This document shows positions 1 through 7,547 of a DNA stretch of 64,000 nucleotides, in pieces. Below the pieces are notes generated by a model that was not told the origin of the DNA, made no database searches, and saw only the letters and a program-made list of their open reading frames with translations. Source of the DNA: Hymenobacter pini (lineage in GTDB: Bacteria; Bacteroidota; Bacteroidia; Cytophagales; Hymenobacteraceae); the NCBI RefSeq assembly GCF_020421205.1, contig NZ_JAIZZH010000004.1, positions 310,001 to 374,000 of the forward strand. Reading direction: 5' to 3'. The stretch's first letter is position 1. Each line of letters opens with the position of its first letter. A program made the translations under genes and the position numbers.

Positions 1-1275
1 GGACAAGGCGAAGCTGTGAAATTCCGGGAAGTGGTAACGGATTTGAGCACTGCCCTGGCCGGGCAGCCAGCCGCTGCCACTGTGCGGCCCGTGTTGCGCC
101 TGCCCGCTCTCGGGCTCACCTACGGCGACGAGGTATACTTCTACCTGCAGGCCTGGGACAACCAACAGCACGTCACGCGCTCCGATACTTACTTGGTACA
201 GTGGGAAGACACCACCGTACAGGAGAGTACCATGGATGTATCGTTGGGGGTGAATACTGCTCCCGCCTACTTCCGCAGCCAGCGTCAGATTATCATTGAC
301 ACCGAAAAACTACTGGCCGAGCAACGCGGACTGGCCCCGGCTACTTTGCAGGAGCGCTCCAACGCCATTGGCTTCGACCAGAAAGTACTGCGCATGCGCT
401 ACGGCAAGTTTTTGGGTGAGGAAGCCGACGAAACTATCGGGGCCGCGCCCACGGGTCCGCCCACGGCCGATACTCCGGCTGAAGAACCCGGCCTGGGCTC
501 GGTAGTGGCCGAAGACCACACCGAAGCCGAAGCCAAACCCGAGCAGCACTCCGCCGACGACGGCCACGACCACCATACCACCCCACCCGCCGGTGCCACC
601 GACTACGAAACCCGCACCGCCGAGCTGATGGACCCCTACATCCACCACCACGACGACGCCGAAACAGCCGACTTCCTGGAGCCCGCCGTGAAAGCCAAGC
701 TCCAAGCCGTGCTCAGCCAGATGTGGGAGTCGGAGCTACGCCTGCGCACCGGGCGTCCCCGCGAGGCGCTGCCCTTTGAGTACCGGGCCCTGCGCCTGCT
801 TAAACAGGTGCAGCAGCAAACCCGGGCCTACGTGAAAAAAGCCGGCTTCACCCCGCCGCCCATGCCCGAGGCCACTACCCGCCTCACCGGCCACCTGGCC
901 GGCGCGGCCGCCCCCAGCCGCCGCCAGCAGCTACCCGCGCCCAGCCAGCAGCCTGCCGTGCGGGCCGCCCTGGGGGCCTTGGCACAGCTGCGGCAGCACG
1001 CACCAGTTCCGGGAGTTGCGGTTAAGCTGGAGCAGGGCGGGCAGCAGCTGGCCCAGGCCGCATTGCGCCAGCCAAGCACTTACCTCGGCGCCCTGCAGGA
1101 GCTACGGCAACTGACGGCTGCCCTCCGCGCCGGCCAGCCAACGCAACGCTACAATCTGCCGCTGATTGAGCGGGCTTTTACCCGGCTGCTTCCGGCTCCC
1201 CAGCCGGCCCCGGCCCAGCAAATCCGGTCGGGCTCCAAACTTACCCAACGCTATTTCCAGGAACTCAGCCGCTAA
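1..1275 (+). CDS. DUF4175-like protein, 3' part only
   Basis: The reading frame is open to the first base of the window, so this is the C-terminal part of a larger protein; the GTG at 16 is only the first internal start-like codon. The visible part begins with a beta-rich stretch (YGDEVYFYLQAWDN), followed by a coiled, charged region with a His/Asp-rich linker near residues 180-215 and a helical Gln/Ala-rich tail. The layout resembles the C-terminal half of Bacteroidota DUF4175 membrane proteins. These usually sit with BatA/DUF58/MoxR genes, and the next gene fits that setting. The family call is inference; the truncation is seen directly. Confidence 0.6.
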   Translation, partial: GQGEAVKFREVVTDLSTALAGQPAAATVRPVLRLPALGLTYGDEVYFYLQAWDNQQHVTRSDTYLVQWEDTTVQESTMDVSLGVNTAPAYFRSQRQIIIDTEKLLAEQRGLAPATLQERSNAIGFDQKVLRMRYGKFLGEEADETIGAAPTGPPTADTPAEEPGLGSVVAEDHTEAEAKPEQHSADDGHDHHTTPPAGATDYETRTAELMDPYIHHHDDAETADFLEPAVKAKLQAVLSQMWESELRLRTGRPREALPFEYRALRLLKQVQQQTRAYVKKAGFTPPPMPEATTRLTGHLAGAAAPSRRQQLPAPSQQPAVRAALGALAQLRQHAPVPGVAVKLEQGGQQLAQAALRQPSTYLGALQELRQLTAALRAGQPTQRYNLPLIERAFTRLLPAPQPAPAQQIRSGSKLTQRYFQELSR

Positions 1276-1299
1276 GCCCGTTTCTGCCGCCTCCTGCTT

Positions 1300-3072
1300 A
1301 TGCTCTACGCTGTTGCCCTGTGCTCATTACTCCTTGTGCTGCTAACGGTGCTGGCCGTGCGCCGCCCCGATACCCGGCGGCGGGGGCTGCGCGTGGGAGC
1401 CGGCCTGCTAGCCACCATTGGGCTGGGGCTAACGGCGTTTCCGCCCAGTAGCACCACCACCCAACCCGTCGCCTCGGCCGCTATTTTGCTCACCGATGGC
1501 TACTCGCCCGATACCCTGCGGGCGTTACAGCGGCAGTTGGGCAGCCCCGCGGCGGTGTGGCGCTACGCCACTACTGCAGCGGCCGACACACCTACTCTGA
1601 GTACGGCAGCAGCCCTGCAGCAGCAACTACCCGGCATCTCGCAGCTGCACCTGTTGGGGCGGGGCCTACCCGAGGCCGATTTGGCAGTGTTGCCGGAAGT
1701 GCCGCTCCATGTGCACGCCGATGCTCCCGGCCTAGGCTTTACCACGGCCACCTGGCCCCAACAACCGGAACTGGGCCAACCGTGGGCCGTGGAGGGCACC
1801 TTTCTGGCGTCTGAGAAGGGGCCTGTGTGGGTGCGCCTGGTAGCAGCCGGAGCCCCGCGCGACTCCGTGCAGTTACCGGCTGGCCGGGGCTCGTTCCGGC
1901 TACAGTTCACTCCCCGGCTGGCGGGCGTGGCCGTGTACCAGGTGCAGGCTTACCAGGCTGGCCGGCAGTTGGCCCAAGAGGCGGTACCGGTAGAAGTATT
2001 GCCCACCCAGCCTGTGCGGATACTCATGCTGGCGGCCGCGCCTTCGTTTGAAATCCGGTTTCTGAAAGATGAGTTGGCGGCCCGGCAACACAAAGTTGCC
2101 CTGCGCATCGGGGTAAGCCGGGGGCTGACGCAAACCGAGTTTCTGAACCTGCCCACGCAACTTCCCCTTAGTCGCCTCACACCCCGCCTCCTCACCCAGT
2201 TTGATGTGCTGCTGCTGGATGCTGGCACCCTCGCCAGCCTCGCTTCCGATGAGAGCCGCAACCTGGCGCAGGCCGTGCAGAACGGCACTTGCAACGTACT
2301 GCTGCTGGCCGATGGCTCCACTATTCCGCGGCAGCTGCCCGGTGGCAGCGCCTTCCGGCTGTCACCCCGTCCGGCTAATGCGGCCAGCCTGCCTTTGAGC
2401 GGGCTGCGCAACGGCGCACTGGTAGCGGCTCCCGCCAGCTATGCGCTGCCGGCCACGGCCGCCATCCGCCCGCTGTTCAGCACTGCCGGGCAGTCTGTTG
2501 GGACTGCCACCCGCCGGGTGGGCCTGGGCCAGGTTGCCGTTACCACCATCACCGAAACGTTTCCCTGGCTACTGCAGCAGCAGACGGCCGTGTATCACGC
2601 CTACTGGAGCCAATTGCTCACCGCAGTACGGCCCGCCCGGTCTGCTGCTTCCCTGCGCATCCTGTCTCCCTGGCCAGTACCCAACGCCCCCGTGCTCGTG
2701 CAAAGTGAAGGCCTGCCCACCACGGCTTCACTTACAATTACTGGGCCCACCGATAAAGCAAGCCTGGCCCTGCGCCAGGATGCCACCGTGCCGGAGTGGG
2801 CTACGGCACCTTATTGGCCCGCTGCTTCGGGCTGGCATGAAGCCCGCGTTGGGGCAGTCACCCACCCTTTTTACGTGTACGATGCCACTGGCTGGGCAGC
2901 GGCCCGGCAACTGGTATGGCAACAGGCGGCCCGGCTCCGGCAGCCCAGCCGCCCGGTTGCACCGGCTCTGGCCGAGGCCGGCCTTACCACTACAGCTACC
3001 TGGCCCCGGTGGCTGGGCGTGGCGCTGTTCATCCTGGGTGCGGGCTTGCTGTGGCTTGAGGAGAAACTGTAG
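1300..3072 (+). CDS. BatA/VWA-operon-type membrane protein with amidotransferase-like fold
   Basis: A 590-aa protein starting 24 nt after the upstream gene, so probably co-transcribed. It has an N-terminal membrane helix (about residues 1-20), a second helix near 32-48, a large extracytoplasmic region and a last helix at the C-terminus (WLGVALFILGAGLLWL). The middle (about 240-340) has the alternating beta/alpha pattern of a class I amidotransferase-like domain (VRILMLAAAPSFEIRFL and FDVLLLDAG), as found in membrane proteins of MoxR/BatA clusters. No catalytic Cys could be assigned, so it is likely structural rather than enzymatic. The function is unknown. Confidence 0.6.
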   Translation: MLYAVALCSLLLVLLTVLAVRRPDTRRRGLRVGAGLLATIGLGLTAFPPSSTTTQPVASAAILLTDGYSPDTLRALQRQLGSPAAVWRYATTAAADTPTLSTAAALQQQLPGISQLHLLGRGLPEADLAVLPEVPLHVHADAPGLGFTTATWPQQPELGQPWAVEGTFLASEKGPVWVRLVAAGAPRDSVQLPAGRGSFRLQFTPRLAGVAVYQVQAYQAGRQLAQEAVPVEVLPTQPVRILMLAAAPSFEIRFLKDELAARQHKVALRIGVSRGLTQTEFLNLPTQLPLSRLTPRLLTQFDVLLLDAGTLASLASDESRNLAQAVQNGTCNVLLLADGSTIPRQLPGGSAFRLSPRPANAASLPLSGLRNGALVAAPASYALPATAAIRPLFSTAGQSVGTATRRVGLGQVAVTTITETFPWLLQQQTAVYHAYWSQLLTAVRPARSAASLRILSPWPVPNAPVLVQSEGLPTTASLTITGPTDKASLALRQDATVPEWATAPYWPAASGWHEARVGAVTHPFYVYDATGWAAARQLVWQQAARLRQPSRPVAPALAEAGLTTTATWPRWLGVALFILGAGLLWLEEKL

Positions 3073-3153
3073 TGCATGCTCGTATCGGCGCTCAATGGGC
3101 TTCGGCGGCTAACGGCCGAGGTAAATCCTCGTATCTTTCGCCTTGGCCCGGAC

Positions 3154-3195
3154 GCAAAAAACCCGGGCCCCGCCATAGCGGAACCCGGGTTTCTG
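3154..3195 (-). terminator. Rho-independent terminator of the Thr/Ala-rich lipoprotein
   Basis: The inverted repeat AAACCCGGG (3159-3167) and CCCGGGTTT (3184-3192) is followed on the minus strand by a run of six T. It lies 30 nt beyond the minus-strand stop at 3226. The stem also faces the end of the plus-strand operon and may act both ways. Confidence 0.7.
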
Positions 3196-3225
3196 CAAAA
3201 ACGTACCGGCCGAGCCGGCGCGTAA

Positions 3226-3465
3226 TTACTTAACTTCGGTGGTGGTAGTGGTGGTAGCTTCCGTGGTAGCGGGAGCAGCCGTAGTAGCAGCAGCGGTGTC
3301 AGCCGTAGCGGGAGCAGCAACCGTGGTGTCGGTGGTAGCCGTGGTAGCTTCGGTGGTCGTAGCTTCCGTGGTCGTGGTGGTTTCTTCTACTTTCTTCTCG
3401 CCGCAAGAAGCGAGGGTAGCAGCGAATACAACGGCCAGAGCGGATACCTTAATCAGGTTTTTCAT
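3226..3465 (-). CDS. Thr/Ala-rich low-complexity lipoprotein
   Basis: A 79-aa protein. The start chosen is the ATG at 3465, because MKNLIKVSALAVVFAATLASC is a clean lipoprotein signal (lipobox LASC, about residue 21); the longer frame up to 3510 adds an unlikely leader. After the lipid Cys comes a GEKKVEE spacer, then about 50 residues of Thr, Ala, Glu and Val only, built from ACT/ACC/GCT repeats. Such tails probably act as flexible or glycosylated surface spacers. The repeat DNA (about 3239-3395) also produces long open frames on the other strand, which are artefacts. The gene is divergent from the sigma factor gene. Confidence 0.7.
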   Translation of the reverse strand: MKNLIKVSALAVVFAATLASCGEKKVEETTTTTEATTTEATTATTDTTVAAPATADTAAATTAAPATTEATTTTTTEVK

Positions 3466-3526
3466 GGTACTAGTAGGTTTGAAAAATTTTTGTCCAAAAA
3501 CGCCCTTCATACCGGTATCCAGAAAT

Positions 3527-3566
3527 GGTAACCCAGTTTCTAAAAATATTTTTTCGGCGGGTTACC
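3527..3566. promoter_or_regulatory. 8-bp inverted repeat between lipoprotein and sigma gene
   Basis: GGTAACCC at 3527-3534 and GGGTTACC at 3559-3566 are exact reverse complements around an A/T-rich centre. The site lies between two divergent genes, 33 nt before the sigma-factor start. It could be an operator or a sigma-specific element; a role is inference only. Confidence 0.3.
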
Positions 3567-3599
3567 CGGCCGCTTACAACGTATTAACCAACAAAGCGA

Positions 3600-4181
3600 A
3601 TGGGTAAGGGACAACCTTCCTACACCGATGAGGAGTTTGTGGCGGCCATCCGCCGCGACGACGACCGGGCGCTGGCGCAGCTCTATCGGCTGCACTTCCC
3701 TATGATTTCGCACTACGTGCTGCAGAACAGCGGCACCGAAGACGAAGCCAAGGATGTGTACCAGGAGGGCGTGATGGTATTCTATGAAAAGGTGCGCGAC
3801 GGCTCTTTGGAGCTCAGCTGCCAAATCAAAACCTACCTCTACGCCGTGTGCCGCCGCCTGTGGCTCAAACGGCTCACCGACAAAACCCGCTTCGGCGGCC
3901 GCCTCGATGACCACGAGCCCTACCTCGAAACCGGGGCCGAGGCCGACTTGGAGGAGGCCGAGGAACGGGACCGGCGCTTGGGCACCATGGCCCAGGCTCT
4001 GGACCGCATTGGGGAGCCATGCCGCTCGCTTTTAGAAGGATTTTACCTGCTCGACAAGTCGATGCAGCAGCTTACCTCGGAGTTTGGCTACACCAACGCC
4101 GACAACGCCAAAAACCAGAAATACAAGTGCCTGGTACGCCTGAAAAAGCTCTTTTTCAACCAGTACCAGGAGCAGATATAG
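3600..4181 (+). CDS. ECF-type RNA polymerase sigma factor
   Basis: A 193-aa sigma-70 family protein. Region 2 spans roughly residues 12-85 (DEEFVAAIRRDDDRALAQLYR, then DEAKDVYQEGVMVFYEKV and a region 2.4 helix with TYLYAVCRRLW). Region 4 spans about 125-185 (LGTMAQALDRIGEPCRSLLEGFYLLDKS, then a helix-turn-helix ending in KYKCLVRLKKLF). There is no region 1.1 or 3, which is typical of ECF factors. The next gene, after an 89-nt gap filled by a palindromic repeat, has an anti-sigma-like N-terminus, so the two probably form a regulatory pair. The regulon is unknown. Confidence 0.85.
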   Translation: MGKGQPSYTDEEFVAAIRRDDDRALAQLYRLHFPMISHYVLQNSGTEDEAKDVYQEGVMVFYEKVRDGSLELSCQIKTYLYAVCRRLWLKRLTDKTRFGGRLDDHEPYLETGAEADLEEAEERDRRLGTMAQALDRIGEPCRSLLEGFYLLDKSMQQLTSEFGYTNADNAKNQKYKCLVRLKKLFFNQYQEQI

Positions 4182-4187
4182 AGTTTA

Positions 4188-4261
4188 GTTGATAGTGCTT
4201 AGTGCCTGGAGCTTAGTTGAACAGACTAAGCACCAAGCATCAAGCTCCAAGCACTAATCAC
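4188..4261. repeat. Intergenic imperfect palindrome, AGTGCTTGG family (copy 1)
   Basis: The left arm 4188-4217 (units GTGCTTAGTGCCTGGAGCTTAGT) and right arm 4225-4261 (ACTAAGCACCAAGCATCAAGC...) are near reverse complements built from degenerate AGTGCTTGG units. The element fills the gap between the sigma stop codon and the protease start. A related element occurs at 28114-28202. Confidence 0.65.
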
Positions 4262-4270
4262 TACCAAAGC

Positions 4271-5464
4271 ATGAAAACCGAAGCCGACTATTACGCCTTA
4301 TTTGACGCCTACCGCTCCGGCGGACTAGCCGAGGATGAGCGCACTGCCCTGGAGCACCGCCTCGCCGCCGACCCCGAGCTGGCCCGGCGGCTGCAGGAGT
4401 TTGAGGAACTAACGGGTACGCTTACGGCCTACGGCCGCCGGCTGGCCCTGCGCCGCAAGCTTCACGCCATCCACGCCGATATGGATGCCGAGCGGGCCGT
4501 GCGCCTCACCCCGCTGGCCAAAGCCGCCGAGGAGGATGAGCGCCACGAGCAGTTTGCCACTGGCCGCGCCCCACGGCCGGCCCTGCGCATTTCGCGCACC
4601 GAGGAAAAGCTGCGCCAGTTCTGGCACGGCCACCGCGCCACCATGATGGTGGCCGCCGCCGTGGCCGTGCTGGCCGTATTCACCACGCTGCTGGGCATGG
4701 AAATGTACCGGGCCTCGCAGAAACCTTCCCTGTACGGCTACACCGTGCTGCGGCGGGAGGTGGAGCGCATCAAGCGCAACCAGCGCAGCATGAACCGCAC
4801 CCTCAACCAGATTGACGCTTCGGCCACTCCGGAGAAGGTGAATCCGGGCAAGTTCAGCGGCACGGGCTTTGCCCTCACAGCCGATGGCTACCTGGTAACC
4901 AGCTACCACGTTATTCAGGGAGCCGACTCGCTGCTGATTGAAAGCCGCGGCCGCCAGCGCTACCGCGCCGAGCCGGTGTTTACCGACGTAGCCCACGACC
5001 TGGCGATTCTGCAGATCAAGGACAAGAATTTCAAAGGCTTTGGCCGCCTGCCTTACTCGTTCAAGCGGGGCCAGTCGGACCTGGGTGAGCGGGTGTACAC
5101 GCTGGGCTACCCGCGCGAGGACCTCGTGTTCAACGACGGCTCACTAAGCGCCCGCTCGGGCTTCGAGGGCGATACGGGTTTCTATCAGATCAGCATTCCG
5201 GTAAACCCCGGCAACTCGGGCGGCCCGTTGCTCGACGACCGGGGCAACCTTATCGGCATCATCAGCGGCCGGCAGATGGACGTGCAGAGTGCCGCCTTTG
5301 CCACCAAGTCGTCGTACCTGATGCGGTTGGTGGATTCGCTCGGCACGGCCGGGGCCGGCAAGCCCTACAACATGCCGCGCACCAACCAGCTCACCGGTAC
5401 CTCGCGGCCCCAACAAATTCGCAAGCTCCAAGACTACGTGTTCGTGGTGAAGGTGTACGAATAA
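4271..5464 (+). CDS. Membrane-anchored HtrA-like serine protease with anti-sigma-like N-terminus
   Basis: A 397-aa protein from the ATG at 4271; the longer frame from the TTG at 4217 would translate a repeat element and is rejected. Residues 1-115 are cytoplasmic, acidic and helical with the GLAEDERTALEHRLAADPEL pattern common in Bacteroidota anti-sigma factors. A single membrane helix lies at about 122-142. The periplasmic part is a trypsin-like S1C protease with a full triad: His213 (SYHVI), Asp243 (AHDLAIL) and Ser316 (GNSGGPL). No PDZ domain is visible. It lies directly after an ECF sigma gene. This suggests a sigma-holding protein whose outer domain senses or processes envelope damage, but that role is inference. 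Confidence 0.8.
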   Translation: MKTEADYYALFDAYRSGGLAEDERTALEHRLAADPELARRLQEFEELTGTLTAYGRRLALRRKLHAIHADMDAERAVRLTPLAKAAEEDERHEQFATGRAPRPALRISRTEEKLRQFWHGHRATMMVAAAVAVLAVFTTLLGMEMYRASQKPSLYGYTVLRREVERIKRNQRSMNRTLNQIDASATPEKVNPGKFSGTGFALTADGYLVTSYHVIQGADSLLIESRGRQRYRAEPVFTDVAHDLAILQIKDKNFKGFGRLPYSFKRGQSDLGERVYTLGYPREDLVFNDGSLSARSGFEGDTGFYQISIPVNPGNSGGPLLDDRGNLIGIISGRQMDVQSAAFATKSSYLMRLVDSLGTAGAGKPYNMPRTNQLTGTSRPQQIRKLQDYVFVVKVYE

Positions 5465-5489
5465 CCGCTCCGCCCGACCCGCACTCCCC

Positions 5490-5520
5490 AAAGCCCCGCC
5501 CTCCCCGGCGGGGCTTTTTT
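5490..5520 (+). terminator. Rho-independent terminator after the HtrA-like gene
   Basis: The stem AAAGCCCCGCC / GGCGGGGCTTT is followed by TTTTTT, 25 nt past the stop of the protease gene. Confidence 0.85.
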
Positions 5521-5728
5521 ATGGTCTTTTCTCTGGTGCGGGCGTTGTCTGCACATAGTCTTACAAGGCAAATAAAGCGTCGCCATCAAGCTCCACAGTA
5601 CCCCGCGCTGGCTGGTTTCAACTTCTTGATGCACACTCATTAAACCTTCATTATCTTGGAGAGTCATTGGAAGTGCACTCCCCTCATTTTTTGCTGATCT
5701 GCCTTCGCACCACAACTACTTCTGCCTG

Positions 5729-7444
5729 ATGAACCGCCGAGCCTTCCTGCGCAAGCCCGCTATTGGGTTGCCGCTTGCCCCCGCCATTGCTCCTGACGTG
5801 GCGCTGGCCGCCGGCGACGACGAAACCATCAGTCGGTACGCTAATAAACAGTTGCCCCGCACGGCCCGCACCACGGCGGGGCTCAGCCCCTACACCGGCC
5901 CCTGGGGCTACGCGCAGGCGGCCCACCTGCTGCGGCGCTGCCTGTTCGGGCCCACTCGCCCCGAGATTCTGGCGGCGGCCGGCCAGTCGCTCACGCAAGT
6001 GCTCAATGGCCTGCTCACGGCGGCCCCGACTCCGGCTCCGCCCCTGAACGTATCGGCCACCGACACGAGCGTGCCGATTGGCCAGACCTGGGTGACACAA
6101 CCCTTCGACCAAAATGTGGAGGGCGTGCGCCGGGCCTCGCTGCGGGCGTGGTGGCTGGGCCAGCTGCAGCAGCAGGGCGTGTCGCTTACCGAGAAGATGA
6201 CCCTGTTCTGGCACAATCACTTTGTGGTGGAACTGGACGACATCAACGATGCCCGCTACGGCTACGAGTACTGCCGCCTGCTGCGCCAGCACGCGTTGGG
6301 CAACGTGCGGCAGCTAGCCAAGGACGTGACCATCACGCCGGCCATGCTTCGCTACCTCAACGGTAACCAGAGCACGGCCGGTGCCCCCAACGAAAACTAC
6401 GGCCGCGAGCTGCTGGAGCTGTTTACCATCGGCAAAGGCCCGCTGATTGGCCCCGGCAACTACACCACCTACACCGAAGACGACGTGAAGGCCGCCGCCC
6501 GGGTGCTCACCGGCTGGCGCGACAACGCCACCACCTTGCAGGGCTATTTCACGGCCAGCCGCCACGACACCGGCAGCAAGCAGTTCAGCAGCGCCTTCGC
6601 GAGCCGCGTTATCAGCAACGGCGCCGACCAGGAGTATGCCACGCTGATTGACCTGATTTTTGGGCAGGCTGATACGGCCCGGTTTCTGTGCCGAAAGCTG
6701 TACCGCTGGTTTGTGTATTACGTGATTGACGCCACCACCGAGCAGAACGTCATCGAGCCCCTGGCCCAGTTGCTTATCCGGAGCAACTACGAGGTGGCCC
6801 CGGTGCTGCGGGCGTTGCTGGGCAGTGAGCATTTCTTTGACGTGGTAAATCAGGGCTGCCTGATTAAGAGCCCGCTTGATTTCACGCTGACCGTGGGCCG
6901 GCAGCTGCAGATGGCCTACCCCACCAGTGCCGCCCTCACCACCCAGTACAGCGTGTGGGACTACATCAACTCCATCACCAACGTGCAGCAGCAGCTCCTC
7001 GGCGACCCGCCCAACGTGGCCGGCTGGCCCGCGTACTGGCAGACCCCGCAGTACTACGAGCTGTGGATTAACGCCGTAACCCTGCCCCGCCGCAACCAGA
7101 TTACTGATGCCCTCATCAGCACCAGCGGCGTCACCCGCAGCGGCTTTGTGCTGCGCATTGATGCGGTAGCGCTGGTGCAGACGTTGCCCGCCGCCACTGC
7201 CGCCGATGCCAACCTGCTCATTGCCGAGCTGGCCCGCCTGCTGTTCCCAATTGCGCTGACCGCCAACCAACTCAACTACCTCAACGACGTGCTGCTGCCC
7301 GGCCTGCCCGATTTTGAGTGGACGGTGGAGTGGCAGGACTACCTGGCCAACCCCACCAATACGGCCAAGAAAACCGCCGTGCAAACCAAGCTGCAAGCGC
7401 TACTGCGCACCATGATGGGCCTGGCTGAATACCACCTCAGTTAA
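5729..7444 (+). CDS. DUF1800 domain-containing exported protein
   Basis: A 571-aa protein with a Tat-like N-terminus (MNRRAFLRK followed by a hydrophobic stretch to about residue 30). It carries family hallmarks such as AAHLLRRCLFGPTRPEI, MTLFWHNHFV, NYGRELLELFTIG, DDVKAAARVLTGW and DPPNVAGWP, spread over the full length as usual for DUF1800. The reaction is unknown. It is paired with the DUF1501 gene 103 nt downstream, the usual arrangement across Bacteroidota and Planctomycetes. That suggests a joint exported function, perhaps in polymer or surface material handling (inference). A near-match -7 box (TATCTTGG) lies about 75 nt upstream. Confidence 0.88.
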   Translation: MNRRAFLRKPAIGLPLAPAIAPDVALAAGDDETISRYANKQLPRTARTTAGLSPYTGPWGYAQAAHLLRRCLFGPTRPEILAAAGQSLTQVLNGLLTAAPTPAPPLNVSATDTSVPIGQTWVTQPFDQNVEGVRRASLRAWWLGQLQQQGVSLTEKMTLFWHNHFVVELDDINDARYGYEYCRLLRQHALGNVRQLAKDVTITPAMLRYLNGNQSTAGAPNENYGRELLELFTIGKGPLIGPGNYTTYTEDDVKAAARVLTGWRDNATTLQGYFTASRHDTGSKQFSSAFASRVISNGADQEYATLIDLIFGQADTARFLCRKLYRWFVYYVIDATTEQNVIEPLAQLLIRSNYEVAPVLRALLGSEHFFDVVNQGCLIKSPLDFTLTVGRQLQMAYPTSAALTTQYSVWDYINSITNVQQQLLGDPPNVAGWPAYWQTPQYYELWINAVTLPRRNQITDALISTSGVTRSGFVLRIDAVALVQTLPAATAADANLLIAELARLLFPIALTANQLNYLNDVLLPGLPDFEWTVEWQDYLANPTNTAKKTAVQTKLQALLRTMMGLAEYHLS

Positions 7445-7445
7445 A

Positions 7446-7543
7446 TCAATGAACGAATGAATAAATGGGTGAATGAGCAGACTGTCTAGCCTGCCAGAAC
7501 CCAATCATTCACTTAATCACCCATTCACTCATTCATCCATTGA
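7446..7543. repeat. Intergenic palindrome, AATGAATGGGTGA family
   Basis: The left arm 7446-7472 and right arm 7517-7543 match as reverse complements at 23 of 27 positions, and all four differences are transitions. Further degenerate AATGAATG/ATTCACTT units extend the arms. The element fills the gap between the DUF1800 stop and the DUF1501 start, ending 4 nt before the ATG. It could form a hairpin in the shared transcript. Confidence 0.7.
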
Positions 7544-7547
7544 GTCA

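Noticed and set aside
3239..3607. 122-codon Val/Ala/Ser plus-strand frame
   Set aside because: It is the complement of the Thr/Ala repeat of the lipoprotein gene and overlaps the sigma-factor start; the lipoprotein signal on the minus strand is convincing.
4217..4270. TTG start giving the HtrA-like protein 18 more residues
   Set aside because: The added residues translate the palindromic repeat; the ATG at 4271 begins the anti-sigma-like domain.
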